From Roseibaca sp. Y0-43 (GTDB taxonomy: Bacteria; Pseudomonadota; Alphaproteobacteria; Rhodobacterales; Rhodobacteraceae): 64,000 nucleotides of DNA. The DNA lies in the NCBI RefSeq assembly GCF_020667835.1, contig NZ_JAFMPR010000010.1:46501-110500 (forward strand). Reading direction: 5' to 3'. How positions within the stretch are numbered: the stretch's first letter is position 1; each line of letters opens with the position of its first letter. The notes beneath the pieces are model-generated. The model was not told the DNA's origin. It saw only the letters and a program-made list of their open reading frames with translations, and did no database searches. Position numbers and translations under genes: made by a program. Of this stretch, positions 57,953 to 64,000 are shown one piece after another.

Positions 57953-58366
57953 TTACCAGTCTTCGCGCTGGACGACGCGGGTCTTGATCGGCAGCTTCAT
58001 TGCGGCCAGACGCAGCGCTTCGCGCGCCACGGCGTCGCCGACACCGTCGATCTCGAACATCACGCGGCCGGGCTTGACCTTGGCGGCCCAGAAATCGACC
58101 GAGCCCTTACCTTTACCCATACGCACTTCGGTGGGTTTCGAGGTGACGGGCACATCCGGGAAGATGCGGATCCAGACGCGACCCTGACGCTTCATGTGGC
58201 GCGTCATGGCACGACGCGCAGCTTCGATCTGGCGCGCGGTGATGCGCTCAGGCTCGAGTGCCTTCAGGCCGTAGCCGCCAAAGTTCAGGTCGAACCCGCC
58301 CTTGGCTTCGCCCTTGATCCGGCCCTTGTGCTGTTTGCGGAACTTGGTCCGTTTCGGTTGCAGCAT
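57953..58366 (-). CDS. rplP: 50S ribosomal protein L16
   Basis: The 137-residue product begins [19 protein letters not shown] and has [20 protein letters not shown] near 53-72 and [19 protein letters not shown] near 81-99. It lies 21 bp after rpsC and is followed by a palindromic repeat and a terminator. Confidence 0.97.
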   Translation of the reverse strand: MLQPKRTKFRKQHKGRIKGEAKGGFDLNFGGYGLKALEPERITARQIEAARRAMTRHMKRQGRVWIRIFPDVPVTSKPTEVRMGKGKGSVDFWAAKVKPGRVMFEIDGVGDAVAREALRLAAMKLPIKTRVVQREDW

Positions 58367-58387
58367 TGTCTTACTCCTTCAACCGGA

Positions 58388-59089
58388 TCAACGGCGCGGG
58401 CGCTGAGCGCCGCCGCTGTCCTGAAGTTCCTGATGCCGACGATCGCGGGCTTGCGGATCATGTTCCATGATCTCACCCTTGAAGATCCACACCTTCACGC
58501 CGATGATGCCGTAAGCCGTCAGGCCTTCGGAATGGGCGTAATCGATATCCGCACGCAGCGTGTGCAGCGGAACGCGGCCCTCGCGATACCATTCGGTCCG
58601 TGCAATCTCTGCACCGCCCAGACGGCCGGCAAGGTTCACACGGATACCAAGGGCACCCATGCGCATCGCGTTCTGCACCGCGCGCTTCATGGCGCGACGG
58701 AAGCTGACACGACGTTCCAGCTGCTGCGTGATCGATTCTGCCACCAGCTGCGCATCAAGTTCCGGCTTGCGGATTTCGACGATGTTCAGGTGCAGGTCAG
58801 ACGCAGTGAAATTCGCCAGCTTCTTGCGCAGGGTTTCGATGTCTGCGCCTTTCTTGCCGATGATGACACCCGGACGTGCCGTGTGGATCGTGACGCGGCA
58901 CTTCTTGTGCGGACGCTCGATAATCACGCGGCTGATGCCGGCCTGCTTGCATTCGTCATGGATGAAGTCACGGATTTTCAGGTCTTCCAGCAACAGGTTG
59001 CCGTAATCCTTGCTTTCCGCGAACCAGCGGCTGTCCCAGGTGCGGTTGACCTGAAGGCGCATACCAATCGGATTTACCTTGTGACCCAT
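58388..59089 (-). CDS. rpsC: 30S ribosomal protein S3
   Basis: The 233-residue product begins [20 protein letters not shown], with a KH domain containing [21 protein letters not shown] near 72-92 and the S3 signature [24 protein letters not shown] near 155-178. An open frame extends further upstream but the start at 59089, overlapping the rplV stop (TAATG), matches the family. Confidence 0.97.
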   Translation of the reverse strand: MGHKVNPIGMRLQVNRTWDSRWFAESKDYGNLLLEDLKIRDFIHDECKQAGISRVIIERPHKKCRVTIHTARPGVIIGKKGADIETLRKKLANFTASDLHLNIVEIRKPELDAQLVAESITQQLERRVSFRRAMKRAVQNAMRMGALGIRVNLAGRLGGAEIARTEWYREGRVPLHTLRADIDYAHSEGLTAYGIIGVKVWIFKGEIMEHDPQARDRRHQELQDSGGAQRPRR

Positions 59090-59469
59090 TATGCTTGCTC
59101 CTCGGCCTGACGAACCTTGATGGTCAGTTCGGAAAACGGCTTCATGATCTTGCCGAAGCGACCGCGCGCACGCGGACGGCCCCGCTTCATGACCAGGTTC
59201 TTGCCGACCCATGCTTCCGCCACAACCAGCGCGTCCACATCCAGACCGTGGTTGTTTTCAGCGTTGGCAATTGCCGATTGCAGGCATTTCTTGACGTCGC
59301 CGGCAATGCGCTTCTTCGAGAAGGTCAGATCGGTCAAAGCGCGATCAACCTTCTTGCCGCGGATCATGGCAGCAACGAGGTTCAGCTTCTGCGGCGAGGT
59401 GCGCAGCATGCGCGTCTTCGCCATTGCTTCGTTCTCGGCCACGCGGCGCGGATTTGTCTCTTTACCCAT
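59089..59469 (-). CDS. rplV: 50S ribosomal protein L22
   Basis: The 126-residue product has [21 protein letters not shown] near 21-41 and the tunnel-hairpin region [27 protein letters not shown] near the C-terminus. It lies 3 bp after rpsS and overlaps rpsC by one base. Confidence 0.97.
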   Translation of the reverse strand: MGKETNPRRVAENEAMAKTRMLRTSPQKLNLVAAMIRGKKVDRALTDLTFSKKRIAGDVKKCLQSAIANAENNHGLDVDALVVAEAWVGKNLVMKRGRPRARGRFGKIMKPFSELTIKVRQAEEQA

Positions 59470-59472
59470 GGC

Positions 59473-59751
59473 TTACTTCCGTTTCGCTTTTTTGTCAGCC
59501 GCGTGCCCGTAATAGGTGCGCGTCGGCGAGTATTCACCGAACTTCTGGCCGATCATGTCCTCGGTCACGCTGACGGGAACGTGCTTTTTCCCGTTGTAAA
59601 CGCCGAACGTCAGGCCCACGAACTGGGGCAGGATGGTCGAGCGGCGCGACCAGATCTTGATAACTTCATTGCGACCCGATTCGCGTGCTTTCTCGGCCTT
59701 TTTCAGGACGTAAGCATCGACGAAAGGGCCCTTCCAAACTGAACGTGCCAT
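59473..59751 (-). CDS. rpsS: 30S ribosomal protein S19
   Basis: The 92-residue product begins [21 protein letters not shown] and has [23 protein letters not shown] near 38-60, canonical S19. It lies 3 bp after rplB. Confidence 0.97.
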   Translation of the reverse strand: MARSVWKGPFVDAYVLKKAEKARESGRNEVIKIWSRRSTILPQFVGLTFGVYNGKKHVPVSVTEDMIGQKFGEYSPTRTYYGHAADKKAKRK

Positions 59752-59754
59752 GGA

Positions 59755-60594
59755 TTAGCGACCCTTCTTCTTCGCGTGGCGAGACCGCAGGATATACTTG
59801 TCGGTCTGCTTGTTGGAGCGCGTCTTGCGGCCCTTGGTGTCCTTACCCCAAGGCGTAACCGGCGTGCGGCCACCCGAGGTGCGACCTTCACCACCACCAT
59901 GGGGGTGGTCGATCGGGTTCATGGCGACACCACGCACCGACGGGCGCTTGCCCTGGTGACGGGTGCGGCCGGCTTTCCCGAAGTTCTGGTTCGAGTGGTC
60001 GGGGTTTGACACGGCACCGACGGTCGCGAAGCATTCCTGGCGAACCATGCGCAGCTCGCCCGAGGACAGGCGGATCTGTGCGTAGCCGCCGTCACGACCG
60101 ACGAACTGGGCGTAGGTGCCCGCGGAACGGGCGATCTGACCGCCTTTGCCGGGCTTCATTTCAATGTTGTGGACAATCGTCCCGATGGGCATACCCGAGA
60201 AGGGCATCGCGTTGCCGGGCTTGATGTCTGCTTTCAGCGAAGCGACAACCTTGTCACCCACGGCCAGACGCTGCGGGGCCAGGATATAGGCCTGCTCGCC
60301 GTCTTCATACTTCACCAATGCGATGAAGGCCGTACGGTTCGGGTCGTATTCGATCCGCTCGACGGTGGCCGGAACATCCAGCTTGTTGCGCTTGAAATCG
60401 ACGATGCGATACAGGCGCTTTGCGCCGCCGCCGATGCGGCGTGCGGTAATCCGTCCGGTGTTGTTCCGACCGCCCGATTTGGTCAGACCCTCTGTAAGAG
60501 CCTTGACCGGGCGACCTTTCCAAAGCTCCGAACGGTCGATCAGAACCAGCCCACGCTGGCCCGGCGTCGTTGGTTTATACGACTTGAGTGCCAT
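59755..60594 (-). CDS. rplB: 50S ribosomal protein L2
   Basis: The 279-residue product begins [20 protein letters not shown] and has [18 protein letters not shown] near 42-59 and [19 protein letters not shown] near 220-238. It starts the rplB-rplP segment; the 153 bp upstream hold a possible TAGACA-N17-TATCTG promoter on the minus strand near 60680-60715, of low confidence. Confidence 0.97.
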   Translation of the reverse strand: MALKSYKPTTPGQRGLVLIDRSELWKGRPVKALTEGLTKSGGRNNTGRITARRIGGGAKRLYRIVDFKRNKLDVPATVERIEYDPNRTAFIALVKYEDGEQAYILAPQRLAVGDKVVASLKADIKPGNAMPFSGMPIGTIVHNIEMKPGKGGQIARSAGTYAQFVGRDGGYAQIRLSSGELRMVRQECFATVGAVSNPDHSNQNFGKAGRTRHQGKRPSVRGVAMNPIDHPHGGGEGRTSGGRTPVTPWGKDTKGRKTRSNKQTDKYILRSRHAKKKGR

Positions 60595-60747
60595 GCTTTC
60601 TGTCTTCCGTTAGCTTTGCGTCCCCGAAGGGAGCGTTCAGTCAAAATTTGCAGGCCCCGGAACGAATCCGAGGCCTTGCGTGCGGAGCAGATAGCAGGTG
60701 GGTCAAGGTATGTCTATAGCCCCCCGGCTCTTTCTGGCACAGGCGGG

Positions 60748-61593
60748 CTACAGACGCCCAAATGCCTTATTCACAAGGTATTTGGGGAATTGCGCATGAA
60801 CCTTACCTTGCGTCCAGCCCGCCCATTCGGCGCGTGCATCGGCAAATATCTGTTCCATCGGGCGCGCCGCCCCGCGTTGAAAGATCATGCCGATATTGGC
60901 ATCGTCCATGACCGCGACGGGCGTCAGGCCGACCTTCGCCCCCAGCGCTTCCATGGAATACCGCGTGAACCCCAAGGTGTGCGCGAAATGCAGGCTTGCA
61001 AAGCCCTTGCGTTCAATCCCGCGCAGGGCATTGGGGGTTTCAAGATAGATCACCCCATCCGGTTCCAGCCAAGTCAGCATCCGCTCCAATGCGGCGCAAG
61101 GGTCAACCAAATGCTCGAACACATGAAAAGAGGTGATCCCGCTGAACAGCCCTTCAAAGCTCACATCCTGCCAGCGCCCGGTTTGCACCTCGAGCTTGCG
61201 CTCTTCGCGGGCGTAATGGGCGTAATCCTCGCCCGGCTCGAACCCGGCGGCGGAAAAACCGGCGGCGTTGCAGGTCTCTATGAACTCGCCAGAGCCGCAA
61301 CCGAAATCCAGCACGCGCCCGCCTGCCGGCAAGAAAGCAGCAATACGGTCCAAACGCGGTTTCGCGACCGCCAGCCGCTTGTGACGTTTGCTTTCACTGG
61401 GGGCGCGAAACACAAGATGGTAATCTGCGCGATAGTCGGAGGCGTAGTATTGCTCCAACGCCGCTTCGCTCGGCAAGGGCACGTGGCGAACAAGGCCACA
61501 TGTGGTGCAAACCCCTTGGTCAAGACGTTTCAACCGTCGGTCAATCGCAGCAAGCGGACGGTACTCCGTGGCTTGGCACAAAGGGCAAGCCAT
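60748..61593 (-). CDS. Class I SAM-dependent methyltransferase with zinc-ribbon N-terminus, inserted between rplW and rplB
   Basis: The 281-residue product has an N-terminal CPLC...CTTC zinc-binding pair (about 3-6 and 29-32) and a methyltransferase domain with VLDFGCGSGEFIETC near 93-107, FHVFEHLVDP near 155 and YLETPNALRG near 180, as in MeTrc/UbiG-like enzymes of sugar or lipid modification. The start at 61593 has GGAAGG upstream; a GTG at 61653 with AAGGA upstream is also possible. It lies between the rplW terminator and rplB on the same strand, so it is a foreign gene in the S10 operon. The substrate is unknown. Confidence 0.88.
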   Translation of the reverse strand: MACPLCQATEYRPLAAIDRRLKRLDQGVCTTCGLVRHVPLPSEAALEQYYASDYRADYHLVFRAPSESKRHKRLAVAKPRLDRIAAFLPAGGRVLDFGCGSGEFIETCNAAGFSAAGFEPGEDYAHYAREERKLEVQTGRWQDVSFEGLFSGITSFHVFEHLVDPCAALERMLTWLEPDGVIYLETPNALRGIERKGFASLHFAHTLGFTRYSMEALGAKVGLTPVAVMDDANIGMIFQRGAARPMEQIFADARAEWAGWTQGKVHAQFPKYLVNKAFGRL

Positions 61594-61690
61594 ATGACCT
61601 TCCGAGACGTTGTAGCGCGTCAGGGGCAGGGCCAGAAGCGTCGGTAGTTTCACAACACCAGTTCCTTCAGGGGCGGTTCGGCGGCACGCT

Positions 61691-61726
61691 AAACAAAAAT
61701 GCCCCGCCTGAAAAGGCGGGGCATTT
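61691..61726 (-). terminator. Intrinsic terminator after rplW
   Basis: AATGCCCCGCC pairs with GGCGGGGCATT (about 61698-61708 and 61715-61725) around TGAAAA; TTTTTGTTT follows on the minus strand. It ends the tuf/rpsJ-rplW segment before the methyltransferase gene. Confidence 0.93.
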
Positions 61727-61748
61727 CATGTATCTCGTTCCTCTGAAA

Positions 61749-62045
61749 TCAGAGGCCGGTGGTCACGTCGATGGCGTTGCCTTCTTCCAGCGTGACATAG
61801 GCTTTCTTGACATCCTTGCGGCGCCCTTTGACGCCACGGAATGTCTTGGTCTTGCCCTTGGTGATGGTGGTGTTCACCGCCTTCACCTTCACGCCAAAGA
61901 TCGCCTCGATCGCGTCCTTGATCTGCGGCTTGTTCGCATCGACCGCAACCTCGAACACAACCGCGTTGGCTTCGGATGCCATGGTTGCCTTCTCGGTGAT
62001 GATCGGCTTGCGGATCACGTCGTAGTGTTCAGCTTTCACGCTCAT
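61749..62045 (-). CDS. rplW: 50S ribosomal protein L23
   Basis: The 98-residue product has [21 protein letters not shown] near 7-27 and the L23 block [21 protein letters not shown] near 69-89. It overlaps rplD by 4 bp and is followed by a strong terminator. Confidence 0.97.
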   Translation of the reverse strand: MSVKAEHYDVIRKPIITEKATMASEANAVVFEVAVDANKPQIKDAIEAIFGVKVKAVNTTITKGKTKTFRGVKGRRKDVKKAYVTLEEGNAIDVTTGL

Positions 62046-62662
62046 GCCAGTCGAGCCTCCAGTGCTTCCAGCCCGGCACGGGTGATGACCAGCGTGTCAC
62101 GGCGCAGGATGTCATAGACATTCGCCCCGATCGACGGCAGCACATCGACGCCATCCAGGTTGCGCGCGGCGCGGGCGAAGTTCTCGCTCACTTCCGCGCC
62201 GTCAATGATAAGGGCCTTTTTCCAGCCCAACTCCTTGGCGGCCTTGGCCAGCACAGCGGTCTTGGCTTCGGCCATATCGGTCGTGTCCAGAACCATCAGC
62301 TTGCCAGCGCCCGCTTTCGCGGACAGCGCCATACGCAGACCCAGAGCGCGCACCTTCTTGGGAAGGTCATGCGCGTGGCTGCGCGGGGTCGGGCCCTTGT
62401 ACACACCACCCTTGCGGAAGATCGGCGCGTTGCGGTCGCCGTGGCGCGCGCCACCGGTGCCCTTCTGGCGATAGATCTTCTTGGTGGAATAGCTGGTTTC
62501 CGACCGGGTTTTCACCTTGTGGGTGCCGGCCTGGGCTTTCGCCCGCTGCCAGCGCACCACGCGATGCAGGATGTCGGCGCGCGGCTCGAGGCCAAAGATG
62601 GCCTCGTTCAGCTCGACTTCGCCGGCTTTGCCCGCTTGCAGGTTAACGATGTCGAGTTTCAT
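62042..62662 (-). CDS. rplD: 50S ribosomal protein L4
   Basis: The 206-residue product begins [20 protein letters not shown] and has the exit-tunnel loop [25 protein letters not shown] near 66-90. The gap to rplC is 1 bp. Confidence 0.97.
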   Translation of the reverse strand: MKLDIVNLQAGKAGEVELNEAIFGLEPRADILHRVVRWQRAKAQAGTHKVKTRSETSYSTKKIYRQKGTGGARHGDRNAPIFRKGGVYKGPTPRSHAHDLPKKVRALGLRMALSAKAGAGKLMVLDTTDMAEAKTAVLAKAAKELGWKKALIIDGAEVSENFARAARNLDGVDVLPSIGANVYDILRRDTLVITRAGLEALEARLA

Positions 62663-62663
62663 A

Positions 62664-63500
62664 TCACTCGCCTTCCTTCTTCTCGGCTTCGATCTCGGCC
62701 TCGGCAGCTTTCAGGGCAGCTTCCTGCTCTGCGGCTTCGGCTTCGAGCGCGGCCTGACGGGCTGCTTCTTCCTCGGCGGCTGCGGCAGCAGCGGCTTCTT
62801 CGGCGGCCTTGCGGGCAGCTTCAGCGGCGGATTTCAGCGCGGCGGGGACAATCGCGTTCTCGGGGAAGGGCTTCTTCACCGCGTCCTTGATCGTGACCCA
62901 ACCACCTTTGGAGCCGGGGACAGCGCCCTTGACCATGATGAGGCCTCGCTCGCTATCAGTGCGCACGACTTGCAGGTTCTGCGTCGTCACGCGAACGGCA
63001 CCCATATGGCCCGCCATCTTCTTGCCCTTGAACACCTTGCCGGGGTCCTGGCACTGGCCGGTGGAACCGTGCGAACGGTGGCTGATCGAGACACCGTGCG
63101 AGGCGCGCAGACCGCCAAAGTTGTGACGCTTCATAGCCCCCGCGAAACCCTTACCGATCGAGGTGCCCGCGATGTCCACGAACTGGCCTTCGAAGTAATG
63201 ATCGGCGGTGATTTCCTCACCAACCTCGATCATGTTGTCAGGGCTGACGCGGAACTCGGCCAGCTTGCGCTTGGGCGCGACGCTTGCCTTGGCGTAATGG
63301 CCGCGCATCGGTGCCGGAACGCGCTTGGCTTTCGCCGTGCCCGCACCCAGCTGAACCGCGGTGTAGCCGTCACGGTCGGCGGTGCGTTGTGCAACCACCT
63401 GCAACCCATCCAGCTGAAGGACGGTCACGGGAACCTGGCGCCCGTCCTCCATGAACAGCCGGGTCATGCCCAGCTTCTTTGCAATAACTCCAGAGCGCAT
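62664..63500 (-). CDS. rplC: 50S ribosomal protein L3 with Ala/Glu-rich C-terminal extension
   Basis: The first about 215 residues are canonical L3: [16 protein letters not shown] at the start and [31 protein letters not shown] near 120-150, including the Gln that PrmB methylates. The last about 60 residues are an Ala/Glu/Lys-rich, probably helical or coiled-coil tail ([20 protein letters not shown] and onward), making it 278 residues against the usual 205-215. Such tails are found in related alphaproteobacteria. It lies 12 bp after rpsJ. Confidence 0.96.
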   Translation of the reverse strand: MRSGVIAKKLGMTRLFMEDGRQVPVTVLQLDGLQVVAQRTADRDGYTAVQLGAGTAKAKRVPAPMRGHYAKASVAPKRKLAEFRVSPDNMIEVGEEITADHYFEGQFVDIAGTSIGKGFAGAMKRHNFGGLRASHGVSISHRSHGSTGQCQDPGKVFKGKKMAGHMGAVRVTTQNLQVVRTDSERGLIMVKGAVPGSKGGWVTIKDAVKKPFPENAIVPAALKSAAEAARKAAEEAAAAAAAEEEAARQAALEAEAAEQEAALKAAEAEIEAEKKEGE

Positions 63501-63512
63501 TGTCCTGGCTCC

Positions 63513-63821
63513 TTACACTTTGATCTCGACATCGACACCGGCGGCGAGGTCGAGCTTCATCAGCGCGTCCACGGTCTGCGGGGTCGGATCGACGATGTCG
63601 AGAAGACGTTTATGAGTGCGGATCTCCCACTGGTCGCGCGATTTCTTGTCGACATGCGGACCACGGAGCACCGTGAATTTCTCAATCTTGTTGGGCAGCG
63701 GGATCGGACCGCGGACCTGGGCGCCCGTGCGCTTGGCCGTGTTCACGATTTCCTGCGTGCTGGCATCGAGCACGCGGTAATCGAAGGCCTTGAGCCGGAT
63801 GCGGATGTTTTGACCTTGCAT
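63513..63821 (-). CDS. rpsJ: 30S ribosomal protein S10 (NusE)
   Basis: The 102-residue product has [22 protein letters not shown] near the start and the S10 signature [35 protein letters not shown]. It also serves as antitermination factor NusE. The start is at 63821; an open frame upstream to 63860 is not used. It follows tuf by 57 bp, a gap that holds a palindromic repeat. Confidence 0.97.
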   Translation of the reverse strand: MQGQNIRIRLKAFDYRVLDASTQEIVNTAKRTGAQVRGPIPLPNKIEKFTVLRGPHVDKKSRDQWEIRTHKRLLDIVDPTPQTVDALMKLDLAAGVDVEIKV

Positions 63822-63843
63822 CTTCTTTTCCCTCGATGGGCGA

Positions 63844-63865
63844 GGTGCGTGGATAACCACGCACC
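63844..63865. repeat. Palindromic GTAGGGTGCGTG-type repeat, copy 2
   Basis: GGTGCGTGG (63844-63852) and CCACGCACC (63857-63865) form a 9-bp inverted repeat around ATAA, between tuf and rpsJ. The right arm continues CACGCACCCTAC, identical to copy 1 at 57940-57949 and the surrounding bases. Confidence 0.65.
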
Positions 63866-63877
63866 CTACCCGTCACG

Positions 63878-64000
63878 TTACTTGATGATTTTCGAGACGA
63901 CGCCCGCGCCGACGGTGCGGCCGCCTTCACGGATGGCGAAGCGCAGCTTCTCTTCCATGGCGATGGGCGCGATCAGCTCGACTTCGAACTTCAGGTTGTC
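63878..64000 (-). CDS. tuf: Elongation factor Tu, 3' end only
   Basis: The last 40 codons of EF-Tu: [20 protein letters not shown] followed by [18 protein letters not shown] and stop, which is the C-terminal beta-barrel of EF-Tu. The rest lies beyond the right edge. EF-Tu delivers aminoacyl-tRNA to the ribosome; tuf next to rpsJ is the usual str-S10 arrangement. Confidence 0.97.
   Translation of the reverse strand, partial: DNLKFEVELIAPIAMEEKLRFAIREGGRTVGAGVVSKIIK

Overview
The window is chromosomal DNA of high G+C content from an alphaproteobacterium, most likely a Rhodobacterales species. The evidence is protein style and gene content: an FdsGBACD formate dehydrogenase, a short ModE, an ATP12 chaperone, the rpmH-rnpA-yidD-ttcA-yidC block, and ribosomal proteins with alphaproteobacterial features such as an Ala/Glu-rich tail on L3. 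Nearly every base is in a gene. There is one tRNA and no rRNA, CRISPR array, prophage or insertion sequence. Genus and species cannot be fixed from the sequence alone.

Region 1 (1-10388) looks like a catabolic island for the C3 sulfonates 2,3-dihydroxypropane-1-sulfonate (DHPS) and sulfolactate. It holds a SuyA-like sulfo-lyase small subunit cut by the window edge, an Ldh2/ComC-like dehydrogenase, a zinc-type and a short-chain dehydrogenase (HpsO/HpsP-like), HpsN, a complete TRAP transporter, a 65-residue membrane protein of unknown role, and two regulators (GntR and LacI families). The enzymes lie in two minus-strand units. Each unit faces its own regulator across a divergent promoter, and the two promoters share an identical 14-bp core. 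purU (10364-11248) follows.

Region 2 (11406-21532) is an amino-sugar and peptidoglycan-recycling island: a GntR regulator, MurQ, a carbohydrate ABC importer with a Gfo/Idh/MocA oxidoreductase, and divergently a BadF-type kinase, a SIS-domain deaminase and NagA. A paired operator made of TGGTATTA half-sites 11 bp apart sits in front of each arm.

Region 3 (21554-32528) is housekeeping: sixA-like, an Fe-S protein, argB, engB, MOSC, yidC, ttcA, yidD, rnpA and rpmH, then on the plus strand a TVP38-flavoprotein-histidine kinase operon and tRNA-Arg(ACG).

Region 4 (32529-41584) is a molybdenum module: fdsGBA-fdhD-fdsD meets modCBA tail to tail, with a short ModE and a palindromic Mo-box overlapping the modA promoter. 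Region 5 (41636-46826) has atpF-assembly chaperone ATP12, a HAD phosphatase, an RluC-type pseudouridine synthase, rarA and a Deg-family protease.

Region 6 (46936-64000) is the tuf/S10/spc/alpha ribosomal supercluster on the minus strand. Its order is canonical, but it is cut by clear intrinsic terminators after rplW, rplP, rpmD, rpsK and rplQ. A methyltransferase gene lies between rplW and rplB, an EamA exporter gene between rpmD and rplO, and a small membrane-protein gene after adk. Separate promoters of the form TTG-N17-TATACG precede rpmC and rplO, so the supercluster appears to be transcribed as several units.
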